Assembly: GCA_964500445.1 (NCBI GenBank)
Contig: CAZCOG010000007.1
Coordinates: forward strand, 104,086-168,085
Origin: Persicitalea sp964500445
Lineage (GTDB): Bacteria > Bacteroidota > Bacteroidia > Cytophagales > Spirosomataceae
Length of the DNA stretch: 64,000 nucleotides
Reading direction: 5' to 3'
The notes beneath the pieces are model-generated. The model worked only from the letters and a program-made list of their open reading frames with translations. It ran no database searches and was not told where the DNA came from. Each line of letters opens with the position of its first letter. The stretch's first letter is position 1. Made by a program: the position numbers and the translations under genes. Below are positions 37,411-46,844 of this stretch, piece by piece.

Positions 37411-39339
37411 ATGAAAAAATTTGCCCTGCTAGTTGTCCTGCTCCTTAGTTCACCTACTGTCTGGTCGCAGTTGACCGCTCGCAATATTCTGGGCAATAAG
37501 TACTCACTGGCTCAGGTATCGGAGGCATTGGTTCCAAAAAATAACTGGCATCCCTACCCGAAGACTCCGGCGGAATGGCGAGCCGCCGTGCCGGACTCAA
37601 TGCTTTCAGAAATTTTACAAACTGCGGAATCTTATCTGGATTACGAGTTTTTGCCGGTGTCTGCCACCGTTTTGCTGGATTTCGTTCGTTCCGGCGATCG
37701 GGAGCGGCATCGGGGAGTAGCTTATCCGAAAAGAGACGTCCTCTTTGCCCTGACTTTGGCAGAGAGTATCGAAAACAAGGGACGGTTCACGGAAGCCATT
37801 TTCAACGGTCTATGGTCGATTTGTGAAGAAAGTTACTGGGGAGTACCTGCGCACATCAGCAGTACTGGACTACCCAATGTGCAGCACCCAGTCGTAGACC
37901 TGGTGAGCGCCGAAACTGCCGCCCTGTTAGGTTTGGTGGATTACTTTGTGGGGGATAAGCTGGATAAAATTAACCCCTTGATCCGCAAACGAATATATTT
38001 TGAAACGAACCAGCGGATCTTCGAGCCGATGCTGCACAGTACTGATGAGTATAGCTGGATGAGCAAAACCCGGCCCGTCAATAACTGGAACCCTTGGATT
38101 ATCTCCAATTGGATTTCGACGACGCTCACGCTCGAAAAAGATTCTAAGCGCCGGGCCGAGATGATTCATCAGGCCATGCTGGGCCTGGACTTGTACCTGA
38201 ATGGCTTGGGTGAGGACGGCGGTTGCGACGAAGGGCCAGGCTACTGGTTTGCCGCCGGAGGAAGTGTGTACGACTGCCTGGAATTTCTGGGGGGTGCCAC
38301 TAACCAGAAAGTGCAGATTTACGATCATCCGCTCATTCAAAAGATGGGCGCCTACATTTACGAAGTACATATAGACGGTGACTACTTCGTCAACTTCGCT
38401 GATGCTGACCCCACCCGCATTCCCGAGGGACTCTTTCTTTACCGTTTTGGCAGAGCCTTAAACGACAAAAAAATGGTTGAGATGGGAAGGTGGGCATTTG
38501 GTGCATTTCCCAACGAAGAGCTGGACCTGGCCGGACACCGTCGACCCCGTCGTCTGGAAAATCTGCTCACAATCAATAAGATCGGAGAAACGCCCGACAC
38601 ATATCAAAAAGTAAAGGACGCCTGGTTTGAAGACATAGAGGTGATGACCGCCCGCGACGATAGTGGCCTGTTCCTCGCAACGCACGGGGGCCATAATGCG
38701 GAAAGCCACAACCACAACGACGTCGGGGACTTCATAATTTACTCCAAAGGCGAACCTGTCATTATCGACGCCGGGCGTGGCAACTATACCGCCCGGACCT
38801 TCTCCGCGCAGCGCTATGAACTCTGGTTTACCCAATCCAACTACCATAACCTTCCCATTATCAATGGTAAGGGACAAAACCCGGGAAGAACATTCGGCGC
38901 TTCGGAGTCAGAAACTACCATTAACGACCAGGTTGCCCGGCTTTCGATGAATATAGCGGCCGCTTATCCTGCCGAGGCTGGCTTGGTACGCTGGAATCGC
39001 TCGGTATCTCTTGATCGCGGGAAGCACCGCGTGAATATCAGCGACGAATACGAACTGAATTCCAAACCTCAATCCCTGCAACAGTCATTTATTACCATTG
39101 CGGACGTGGACCTGGGTACTAAGGGCGAAATCCGAATAACTACCCCGCAGAGACAAAAATTCACCCTGCGCTACGATTCGAAAAAGTGGAATGTAGCCAG
39201 CGACTTCCCTTCCAACGAAGGTATGGAATACAGTAGTTTCAAGACCAAATGGGACGGGCACAGGGTGCAGCGTATTCTGCTTACAAATAAGGAATTGAAG
39301 ACAAAAGATAAATTTGAATACGTCATCGAGCGGCAATAA
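37411..39339 (+). CDS. Heparinase II/III family polysaccharide lyase (copy 1)
   Basis: 642 residues with a Sec signal peptide (cleaved after VWSQ). The N-terminal (alpha/alpha) toroid shows YLDYEFLPVSATVLLDFVRSGDRERHRG, SICEESYWGVPAHI and GGCDEGPGYW. The C-terminal beta-sandwich has the heparinase II/III signature HGGHNAESHNHND at 425-437, then VIIDAGRGNYTARTFSAQRYELW and QSNYHNLPIINGKGQ. These enzymes cleave uronic-acid-containing chains by beta-elimination, and His/Tyr residues in the toroid and the His-rich motif serve catalysis and metal binding. The closest feel is Pedobacter heparinase II, but the substrate is not proven. The second lyase gene follows 40 bp on; both belong to locus A. 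Confidence 0.9.
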   Translation: MKKFALLVVLLLSSPTVWSQLTARNILGNKYSLAQVSEALVPKNNWHPYPKTPAEWRAAVPDSMLSEILQTAESYLDYEFLPVSATVLLDFVRSGDRERHRGVAYPKRDVLFALTLAESIENKGRFTEAIFNGLWSICEESYWGVPAHISSTGLPNVQHPVVDLVSAETAALLGLVDYFVGDKLDKINPLIRKRIYFETNQRIFEPMLHSTDEYSWMSKTRPVNNWNPWIISNWISTTLTLEKDSKRRAEMIHQAMLGLDLYLNGLGEDGGCDEGPGYWFAAGGSVYDCLEFLGGATNQKVQIYDHPLIQKMGAYIYEVHIDGDYFVNFADADPTRIPEGLFLYRFGRALNDKKMVEMGRWAFGAFPNEELDLAGHRRPRRLENLLTINKIGETPDTYQKVKDAWFEDIEVMTARDDSGLFLATHGGHNAESHNHNDVGDFIIYSKGEPVIIDAGRGNYTARTFSAQRYELWFTQSNYHNLPIINGKGQNPGRTFGASESETTINDQVARLSMNIAAAYPAEAGLVRWNRSVSLDRGKHRVNISDEYELNSKPQSLQQSFITIADVDLGTKGEIRITTPQRQKFTLRYDSKKWNVASDFPSNEGMEYSSFKTKWDGHRVQRILLTNKELKTKDKFEYVIERQ

Positions 39340-39379
39340 TAGTATCAGTTTATAAAAGTTAATAGACTACCTCCTTATC

Positions 39380-41305
39380 ATGAAAAACTCCGTACTCACC
39401 TTAATTTTACTGGCCTGTTTCAATCAAGTTATTGGGCAGGTGACACCTCGCAACATTCTGGCTCAGAAATATTCGCTGGCTGTCCTAAAACAATCGATCG
39501 CATCGCGAGATCAATGGAAACCCTACCCCAAAACACCTGCCGAATGGAAAGCTGCCGTGCCTGATTCTATTCTTCAAAATATTTTAAAAACCGCCGAGGG
39601 AAATCTGGACTACGAGTTTAAGCCTATTTCTGCTTCTATCTCGATGGATTTTGTGCGTTCGGGCGACCGGGAGCGACATTCGGACATTTCATTCGATAAG
39701 CGTAACAAACTACTGGAACTGGCCGTGGCCGAAAGCGTGGAGGGTAAAGGGCGCTTCGTCGAGGCGATTTTGAATGGTGTATGGTCTATTTGCGAGGAAA
39801 GTTACTGGGGCGTTCCGGCCCATATAAGTCGCACCGGGCTGCCTGATGTGGAAAATCCGGTAGTCGATTTGTTTACCGCCGAAACTGCTACCGCCCTGGC
39901 TTTTGCCGATTATTTTGCGGGAGAGCAGCTCGACAAAATCAACCCGCTGGTACGAAAAAGGATCTATCATGAGTCAAATGTCCGGTTCCTGTTTCCGATG
40001 CTCGATCATGGGAATGACTACGGCTGGAATAAGCCTGGCCAACGAGTCAATAACTGGAATCCCTGGATCATGTCCAATTGGATTGCCACTACGCTGATGC
40101 TGGAAAAGGACCAGGCTCGTCGCGCTGAAATGATTCACAAAGCTATGCTGGGACTCGATATATACCTGAATAGCCTGGGCGACGACGGCGGCTGCGACGA
40201 AGGACCGAGCTACTGGACCGCCGCCGGGGCCAGCGTGTACGATTGTCTGGAAATGCTGGATGAAGCCACCGACGGGAAGGTCAATATTTATGATAATCAG
40301 TTGATTAAGAACATGGGCGCTTATTTTTATAAAGTCCATGTCGACGGCTATTACTTTGTCAATTTTGCCGACGCTGACCCCAAGCTGTACCCCGATGGGC
40401 TGCTGCTCTATCGTTTTGGGAATGCTCTGAAAGACAACCGGATGATAAGTATGGGGAACTGGGCTTACGGACAATTTCCTGAGTCGTCGATCAAACTTCA
40501 AGGCTTTCATCGCTTCCGCCTGGTCGAAAATCTTCTCACCGCCAGTAAAATTGAAAAGCCGGCAGATTCTTACGATAAAGTAAAAGATGCCTGGATGTCG
40601 GATATTCAGGTAATGACCGCACGCTCGAACAATGGATTTTTTCTGGCCACGCATGGCGGACACAATGCCGAAAGTCACAACCACAACGATGTCGGTGATT
40701 TTCTGCTTTACCTGAACGGAGAGCCCGTCATTATCGATGCCGGTCGTGGCAACTATACCGCCCGAACCTTCTCCGCCCAGCGCTACGAACTTTGGTTTAC
40801 GCAGTCCAACTACCATAACTTGCCTATTATCAATGGAATAGGACAAAAGGCGGGACGCGAATTTGGCGCTAACCAGGTGAGTAATAAAATTGACGGGCAA
40901 GAGGCAAAACTTACGATGAATATCGCGGCTGCTTACCCAACCGAAGCGGGCGTTAATTCCTGGAACCGAAACGTGACGCTAAATCGGGTTAAAAATCAGG
41001 TTGAAATCAACGACGATTATACCCTGAAAGAGCGTCCCACTTCTTTGCAGCAAGTCTTCATGACCGTCTGCGACGTCAATCTTCAATCCGATGGGCGTAT
41101 TTTACTGACTACCCCTGGTGGTCAAACGGTCACGCTCAAGTACGATTCCAGGAAATGGATAGCTTCCAAAGACTTGCCTTCGACCGAAGGAATGGAATAC
41201 CGTAGTTTCAAGACCAAGTGGGACAATCGGCCGGTGCAGCGTATATTGCTGTCCAGCAAAGATTTAAAGGTTAAAGATAAGGTACAGTTTGTGCTCTCGG
41301 AATAA
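39380..41305 (+). CDS. Heparinase II/III family polysaccharide lyase (copy 2)
   Basis: 641 residues, signal peptide cleaved after VIGQ. It is a tandem paralog of the gene 40 bp upstream: the motif HGGHNAESHNHND falls at the same residue (425), and YTARTFSAQRYELWFTQSNYHNLPIING is shared, while the N-terminal toroid has diverged more (SISMDFVRSGDRERHSDISFDKRNKLLEL). SICEESYWGVPAHI and GGCDEGPSYW are retained, so it should be active. Differences in the toroid cleft suggest division of labour, such as different sulfation pattern or endo versus exo action. The transcript ends at the terminator at 41335. Confidence 0.9.
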   Translation: MKNSVLTLILLACFNQVIGQVTPRNILAQKYSLAVLKQSIASRDQWKPYPKTPAEWKAAVPDSILQNILKTAEGNLDYEFKPISASISMDFVRSGDRERHSDISFDKRNKLLELAVAESVEGKGRFVEAILNGVWSICEESYWGVPAHISRTGLPDVENPVVDLFTAETATALAFADYFAGEQLDKINPLVRKRIYHESNVRFLFPMLDHGNDYGWNKPGQRVNNWNPWIMSNWIATTLMLEKDQARRAEMIHKAMLGLDIYLNSLGDDGGCDEGPSYWTAAGASVYDCLEMLDEATDGKVNIYDNQLIKNMGAYFYKVHVDGYYFVNFADADPKLYPDGLLLYRFGNALKDNRMISMGNWAYGQFPESSIKLQGFHRFRLVENLLTASKIEKPADSYDKVKDAWMSDIQVMTARSNNGFFLATHGGHNAESHNHNDVGDFLLYLNGEPVIIDAGRGNYTARTFSAQRYELWFTQSNYHNLPIINGIGQKAGREFGANQVSNKIDGQEAKLTMNIAAAYPTEAGVNSWNRNVTLNRVKNQVEINDDYTLKERPTSLQQVFMTVCDVNLQSDGRILLTTPGGQTVTLKYDSRKWIASKDLPSTEGMEYRSFKTKWDNRPVQRILLSSKDLKVKDKVQFVLSE

Positions 41306-41334
41306 AAAAATTAGTCCTGTTTTCGCACATATAT

Positions 41335-41378
41335 GGCTGATCGAATTAAGGTTTGATCAGCCTTTTCTTTTGTTTTTT
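41335..41378 (+). terminator. Intrinsic terminator after the lyase pair
   Basis: GGCTGATC (41335-41342) pairs with GATCAGCC (41355-41362); three further pairs, one of them G-U, extend the stem. A T-rich tract TTTTCTTTTGTTTTTT follows. It marks the end of locus A. Confidence 0.85.
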
Positions 41379-41446
41379 CAAAAAAAAATTCAAATAGTAG
41401 GTTAAGTTTTTTCTGCCGTTGGCTCATTTACCAAAAAGAAAGGATC

Positions 41447-42043
41447 ATGAGCGGACGGCTATCTACTGAGGAAGCACAAAAACTTTGGCGAGAATATCGG
41501 TCGGGCGACATGGATGCCTTGGCGACGCTTATGGAACGTCTTTATCCCGACCTGTTCAGTTGGGGGATGAGGATGCACAGTGAGCGGGAATTCGTTAAAG
41601 ACTGCATTCAGGATATATTCCTGAGTCTTTGGAAAGTGCAGGAGACCATCGCCTCGGTGGAAAATGTGCGATCCTACCTGCTGGTCGTATTGAAAAGTCG
41701 CATTCTGCGTGAACTCTCCAAAAAGGAAAATAAGCTTTACAACTCATTAACTGAAGATTACACATTCTCAGTAGAGTTTTCGGCGGACCTCAGGTTGATT
41801 GAAGAAGAGCACGAAATCTACCAACTCCGCAAGCTGGCTCAGGTAATGAACCAGTTGCCACCTCGCCAGAAAGAGCTTATTTATCTGCGTTTCCATCAAA
41901 ATCTCAGCTTCGAGCAGATTGCCGAGGTCATGCAGCTGGGACGGCAGTCAGCCTATAATCTCTTGCAGAAATCGCTGGGTAGTCTGCGCAAGCATTGGGT
42001 AACTGCTCTGCTTGCTTTGATCTGTTGGCAGGGTATAATCTAA
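41447..42043 (+). CDS. ECF-type RNA polymerase sigma factor (locus B)
   Basis: 198 residues. Region 2 lies in LMERLYPDLFSWGMRM and KDCIQDIFLSLWKVQETI; region 4 is MNQLPPRQKELIYLRFHQNLSFEQIAEVMQLGRQSAYNLLQKSLGSLRKHW. It is a FecI-like factor paralogous to the one at 25087, though the two have diverged enough to recognise different promoters. It precedes a complete FecR gene (47 bp gap) and an STN-bearing SusC, the standard signalling order: SusC senses the glycan, FecR transduces, and the sigma factor is released. The C-terminus ends in a short hydrophobic stretch (TALLALICWQGII), unusual for a soluble sigma factor. Confidence 0.95.
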   Translation: MSGRLSTEEAQKLWREYRSGDMDALATLMERLYPDLFSWGMRMHSEREFVKDCIQDIFLSLWKVQETIASVENVRSYLLVVLKSRILRELSKKENKLYNSLTEDYTFSVEFSADLRLIEEEHEIYQLRKLAQVMNQLPPRQKELIYLRFHQNLSFEQIAEVMQLGRQSAYNLLQKSLGSLRKHWVTALLALICWQGII

Positions 42044-42090
42044 ATGAAGCGGTATCATCCTGAAAAGGAACAGGAACCTATGCGAACGAG

Positions 42091-43206
42091 ATGAAAAACT
42101 ACACAAACTACACTGCTGAGGATTTTATCCGGGACGAAAGTTTCCGGGATTGGGTGCAGGGGCGAAGCCGGGAAGAAACTTTCTGGCCCGCTTTTCTGCA
42201 GGAAAATCCTGAGAAGAAAGCAGCCATGCAGCAGGCTGAACTCGTGATCCGGGCGTGCCGGCCGGTCGAAGAAGTACTTACCGGAAAAGAAATTCGCCAG
42301 GAAGTTCAGCGATTTCTCAAAGCTGCTGAAGGCGAATCATCACAGGAGGTTCATCAACCAATAGACCCCGATGAAACCATCCAATGGTATGCCCGATGGC
42401 CGTTCGGCCGGTATGCTGCTGCTGTTCTCCTGCTGATTATTGCCGGATTGGCTTGGTACTCTTTCAATGATTTGCCCCAGGAAAAGGAATTTGCTTTCGA
42501 GTCAAAAGCCACCACTGGTACACTCGTCGAAACCAATAATCCAACCTCGGAACCCTTACGTATACGATTGGGCGATGACTCAGAGGTAGTTTTAAGCCCC
42601 AACAGCCAGTTGAGTTATCCGGCTCGCTTTGCCGATTCCGCGCGAATAGTGTACCTCACGGGCGAGGCTAGTTTCTCCGTCCAGCGCCAGGACAGGCCAT
42701 TCCTGGTCGTGACGGGTGAAATGATTACGAAAGTTCTCGGTACGCAATTCGTCGTCCGGGCTTTCGATTCTGAGCGCAAATTCTCGGTTCAGGTAATTTC
42801 CGGTAAAGTTTCAGTTTCACGCACCAAAGCCAACCGTATTTCCGGTAGTCGTAAGGGCAATGGTCTGATTCTGACGGCTAACCAGGCCGCTATTTTTGAA
42901 AAAGACCTACAGCAACTGACCAAAACCCTGGTGGCTAATCCCTTGCCCATAAGGCGGAACAATCAGATTCTGGAAACGGAGATTCGCTATGACGAAGAAC
43001 CCCTCCCCTCCATTCTGGATGATTTGGCGCAGCAGTTTGGAGTACCTATCCAATTTGACGAGCAGGCCGTCCGAAATTGCCGGATCACCGCTACGCTTGG
43101 GTCAGAAACTCTTTACGAAAAGCTGGACATACTGTGTAAGACGGTTTCTGCCTCCTATGAAGTAGTGGATGGCCAAATAGTAGTGAGTGGAAGTGGATGC
43201 AGGTAA
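42091..43206 (+). CDS. FecR family anti-sigma factor / signal transducer
   Basis: 371 residues with full architecture. The cytoplasmic N-terminal sigma-binding segment (1-about 80: MKNYTNYTAEDFIRDESFRDWVQG) is followed by a single membrane helix (RYAAAVLLLIIAGLAWYSF, about 110-128). The periplasmic FecR domain (VLSPNSQLSYPARFADSARIVYLTGEASFSVQRQDRPFLVVTGEMITKVLGTQFVVRAF) and a C-terminal STN-like domain (LDDLAQQFGVPIQFDEQAV) complete it. It holds or activates the sigma factor at 41447 in response to the STN domain of SusC3. Compare the 81-residue homolog at 25835, which keeps only the first segment. Confidence 0.95.
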   Translation: MKNYTNYTAEDFIRDESFRDWVQGRSREETFWPAFLQENPEKKAAMQQAELVIRACRPVEEVLTGKEIRQEVQRFLKAAEGESSQEVHQPIDPDETIQWYARWPFGRYAAAVLLLIIAGLAWYSFNDLPQEKEFAFESKATTGTLVETNNPTSEPLRIRLGDDSEVVLSPNSQLSYPARFADSARIVYLTGEASFSVQRQDRPFLVVTGEMITKVLGTQFVVRAFDSERKFSVQVISGKVSVSRTKANRISGSRKGNGLILTANQAAIFEKDLQQLTKTLVANPLPIRRNNQILETEIRYDEEPLPSILDDLAQQFGVPIQFDEQAVRNCRITATLGSETLYEKLDILCKTVSASYEVVDGQIVVSGSGCR

Positions 43207-43306
43207 CGACAGAATAACCTCATCCGATTGTTGATTACCAGCAAGTAAACCAGGCGAGCTGCACGTAGATATCATTATCCTAAACCTTTAACTTATCCTA
43301 ACCTTG

Positions 43307-46300
43307 ATGAAAATAACAAATACCGGGCAATTTTGGCTCAAATTGATGAAGTTCTCGTTTGCGCAAAGTGTAATCCTGTTTTTATTGATGGGTGTTTCCT
43401 ACGCACATCCTTCCGATGCTCAGGAATACCTCAGTCGGCGCCTTACTCTGCAGGCCGAAAATAAAGAGATCAAGCAAGTACTGGGCGATATTGAAAAATC
43501 GACGGAAGTACGCTTCGTGTACAGTTCACAGGTCATCAGCTCTTCGCAGAGAGTTTCTATCCGGAAAACTGAAGCCACGCTGGGCGAAGTACTCGAAAAA
43601 CTGCTGACTCCACTAAAAATTGACTATGAATTGGTCGGTCGTAAAATCATCCTTTCGGCCAAGCCATCAGCTACTCAAAAAGCATCAACCCTGCTTTACA
43701 ACATACCTGTTGTAGCTCCGAAGCAGCTGGTGAGCGGAATCGTGCGCGACGAAACCGGCGGGGGACTACCCGGAGTAAGTGTGGTAATTAAAGGAACCAC
43801 CCGAGGTACCACGACTAACACCGATGGGAGGTTTGAACTGGATACGCCCGATGATCAGGCGGTTACCCTGGTTTTTAGTTTTGTGGGCTACGCCAGTCAG
43901 GAGATTGTTCCAGGTAGTCAAACCAATCTTCAGATTACGATGCAGCCCGAAAACAAGGCGCTGAACGAAGTAATAGTGGTCGGATACGGTACCCAGAAAG
44001 CGAAGGATGTTACGGGCGCAGTAGCGACGATCAACCAGGATGTCGTAAAAGATTTGCCCGTAGCTACCCTTGATCAGAAAATGATCGGGCAGGTAGCGGG
44101 TGTACAAATCACCCAACCTTCAGGATCACCGGGTGGAGGTACTTCCGTCAGGATTCGCGGTAGTGGCTCATTGGGAGCGGGAAACGAGCCACTTTATGTT
44201 GTGGACGGTATGCCCTATTCAGCGGGGTTGAACCAAAACCTGAATCCGCTACTGCTGATCAACCCCAACGACATCGAAAGCATCAACATACTGAAAGATG
44301 CCTCTTCTACGGCAATTTACGGCTCGCGGGGAGCGAACGGGGTGATCATCATCACTACCAAAAAGGGCGCTTTCAACAAAACCAATGTGACGGTTTCGGC
44401 CATGACGGGGGTGCAGACAATCCCCCAGAAAGGACGTCCCGACCTGATGGGTCAGCGCGATTTTGCCGAATATCAGCGCAATAAGATCGATATAGCCGTG
44501 CGCCGGGCCGAAAACCGCGAAGCCACGCTGGACGACTATCCCGCAGAGTACCGTGATCTGGATCAGTTGCAGGGCAAAGGTACCGACTGGTACGACCTGC
44601 TGCTGCGAGATGCCGCCATCCATGATTATAATGTGAGCGTGCAGAAAGGGTCCGAAGATTCACGAATGGATTTTAGCCTGGGGTACTTCAAGCAGGACGG
44701 CGTCCTGAAATACACAGGGGTAGAGCGTTATAGTGGCAAGCTAAGTACCGAAACCGGAATCGGTAAAGCGATCACGGTCGGGGCCACGATTCAGCCGACC
44801 TTCATCAAGCAAAACCGCACCAATACCAACGCTAATCGTGAAGATGTAATCGGCGTAGCCAACTGGGCTAATCCCGTCGCGTCGCCCTACGACGAAAATG
44901 GCAATCTGTTGGCTTATGTGCGCTCGCCGCAAAGCAAGTACCACTCCGCCTGGAGCTTTGCCAATCCGCTTTTTGTGCTGCAAGAAACCACCCAAAATCA
45001 AACCCAATTTCAAAACCTGGGTTCAGCGTTTCTGGAATGGCGTATTCTGCCCGAACTAGTGGCCCGGACTTCGTTGAATACCATCTGGTCTACCTCTAAA
45101 TTTTCTCAATACATACCTAGCACGGTAGGTGGTTCCAACCGCCCTCCGGTAGCAGGCACCGGCCAGGCTACGAACAATCGGGCTGAAAATTTTAACTGGT
45201 TGATCGAGAATACGCTGACCTACAATAAAGCTTTCGGCAACCACCGAATCAATGTTCTGGCGGGTTACACCACCCAGAAAAGTACCAGCAACAGCCTGAA
45301 TATTGGAGCCAGTCCGTACGCTAATGATCTCATTCAGACTATCAACGCTGCCCAGACTATCAGTTCCTGGGATCAAAATATTAATGAGTGGAGTATTATT
45401 TCGTACTTGGGCCGCATTAATTACGGCTTTCAGGATAAATATCTGCTGACCGCAACCATCCGTTCCGACGGTTCTTCGCGCTTCGGGGCAAATAATCGGT
45501 ACGCCACTTTCCCTTCTATTGCAGGAGCCTGGCGGGTTTCGGAAGAGGATTTCCTGAAAGACAATACTTTAATTAGTTCCCTGAAGCTCAGGGCTAGTTT
45601 TGGTACAAGCGGCAACAACAACATTGGTAACTACTCCCACCTGGCCGCTATCAGCGCTGGCTCTTACGTTTTTGCCAATAATCTGGTGACGGCTTCATTC
45701 GTCGGGCTCGCCAATCCCTTCTTGACCTGGGAGGAGTCCAGCCAAATTGATGCCGGGGTGGATGTAGAACTTTTTAGGAGCAATTTGTTGCTGACCGTGG
45801 ATTTTTACAATCGAAAGAGCCGGAATATGCTCTTGAATGACGTCATTCCGGCCATTACGGGTTTCAACTCACAGATTGTCAATAAAGGAAATGTCCGCAA
45901 CCGTGGAATTGAGATATCGTTAGGCGGTAGTCCGGTATCCGGGCCATTGCGCTGGGATGTCAATGCCAACATTGCCTTCAACCGCAATATCGTGCTTTCC
46001 CTAAATGACAACAGCGACCGAATTTTGTCAGGGAACAATGACGGTAACCCCACCCACATCAGCGTAGTCGGAAAGCCTATTGGTCAATTTTATGGCTTTA
46101 TAAATGACGGGGTGTATACCAAAGCTGACATTGAGAACCCTGACATCATCAAAACGCCGCAGGTCTACGAGGGGAATCCCAAGTACCGCGATGTCAACGG
46201 CGATGGTGTCGTGAGCGATGTACTCGACTACGCCATCATCGGTAATCCTCAGCCGAATTTTACTTTCGGATTGTCCAATAATCTTTCGTATAAGCGCTTC

Positions 46301-46765
46301 ACTTTGGGGGTAATCATCACCGGGCAGCAGGGAGGTCAGGTCATGAACGGTCTGCGTCAGTCCATTGATAATCTTCAAGGATTTTTCAACGTCCGCGCTG
46401 CCTGGGTAGATCGCTGGCGGAGTACCGAAGATCCCGGTAACGGTATCCTTTCCGGTGTACCGAAGCTGACCCCAAGCTGGGGGCACCGGGTCAATTCGCT
46501 ATGGGTGGAAGACGCATCGTTCCTGCGCATCGCCAATGTAAATTTTGGCTATTCTTTGCCCGAAGATCTGATGCAAAAGACAGGTTTTATCCGCTCTGCC
46601 CGAATTTACGCCACAATCCAGAATCTGGCCATTTTTACCAAATACGAAGGTGCAAATCCGGAGGCTCAGTCGCGCAACATCGATAATACCTTATCGCCTG
46701 GTTTTGACATTTCATCCTACCCGTTGTCGCGGACCTCGTCGATTGGAGTTAGTGTAACATTTTAA
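43307..46765 (+). CDS. SusC/RagA family TonB-dependent receptor with STN signalling domain (locus B)
   Basis: 1152 residues from ATG 43307 (the TTG at 43304 is directly before it and less likely). The signal region is followed by an STN domain (LTLQAENKEIKQVLGDIEKSTEVRFVYSS to about residue 110), then a carboxypeptidase-regulatory-like domain (VSGIVRDETGGGLPGVSVVIKGTTRG), TonB-box region EVIVVGYGTQKAKDVTGAV, plug and barrel ending SSIGVSVTF. The STN domain contacts FecR in the periplasm and reports ligand binding. It follows the FecR gene by about 100 bp and precedes its SusD by 79 bp. It is only distantly similar to the two locus A receptors. Confidence 0.96.
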   Translation: MKITNTGQFWLKLMKFSFAQSVILFLLMGVSYAHPSDAQEYLSRRLTLQAENKEIKQVLGDIEKSTEVRFVYSSQVISSSQRVSIRKTEATLGEVLEKLLTPLKIDYELVGRKIILSAKPSATQKASTLLYNIPVVAPKQLVSGIVRDETGGGLPGVSVVIKGTTRGTTTNTDGRFELDTPDDQAVTLVFSFVGYASQEIVPGSQTNLQITMQPENKALNEVIVVGYGTQKAKDVTGAVATINQDVVKDLPVATLDQKMIGQVAGVQITQPSGSPGGGTSVRIRGSGSLGAGNEPLYVVDGMPYSAGLNQNLNPLLLINPNDIESINILKDASSTAIYGSRGANGVIIITTKKGAFNKTNVTVSAMTGVQTIPQKGRPDLMGQRDFAEYQRNKIDIAVRRAENREATLDDYPAEYRDLDQLQGKGTDWYDLLLRDAAIHDYNVSVQKGSEDSRMDFSLGYFKQDGVLKYTGVERYSGKLSTETGIGKAITVGATIQPTFIKQNRTNTNANREDVIGVANWANPVASPYDENGNLLAYVRSPQSKYHSAWSFANPLFVLQETTQNQTQFQNLGSAFLEWRILPELVARTSLNTIWSTSKFSQYIPSTVGGSNRPPVAGTGQATNNRAENFNWLIENTLTYNKAFGNHRINVLAGYTTQKSTSNSLNIGASPYANDLIQTINAAQTISSWDQNINEWSIISYLGRINYGFQDKYLLTATIRSDGSSRFGANNRYATFPSIAGAWRVSEEDFLKDNTLISSLKLRASFGTSGNNNIGNYSHLAAISAGSYVFANNLVTASFVGLANPFLTWEESSQIDAGVDVELFRSNLLLTVDFYNRKSRNMLLNDVIPAITGFNSQIVNKGNVRNRGIEISLGGSPVSGPLRWDVNANIAFNRNIVLSLNDNSDRILSGNNDGNPTHISVVGKPIGQFYGFINDGVYTKADIENPDIIKTPQVYEGNPKYRDVNGDGVVSDVLDYAIIGNPQPNFTFGLSNNLSYKRFTLGVIITGQQGGQVMNGLRQSIDNLQGFFNVRAAWVDRWRSTEDPGNGILSGVPKLTPSWGHRVNSLWVEDASFLRIANVNFGYSLPEDLMQKTGFIRSARIYATIQNLAIFTKYEGANPEAQSRNIDNTLSPGFDISSYPLSRTSSIGVSVTF

Positions 46766-46844
46766 AATAGCTAAAGGCTTCAGACAATAGGCAATCTGCT
46801 TATAGCATGAGGTCTGCATTTCAAAGCTCTTTATTTAAAACATC

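Noticed and set aside
39974..40900. 308-codon minus-strand frame inside the second lyase (also 32836-33705 inside susC2)
   Set aside because: Both mirror conserved coding sequence; parallel shadow frames occur in the paralogs because the sense strand is conserved.
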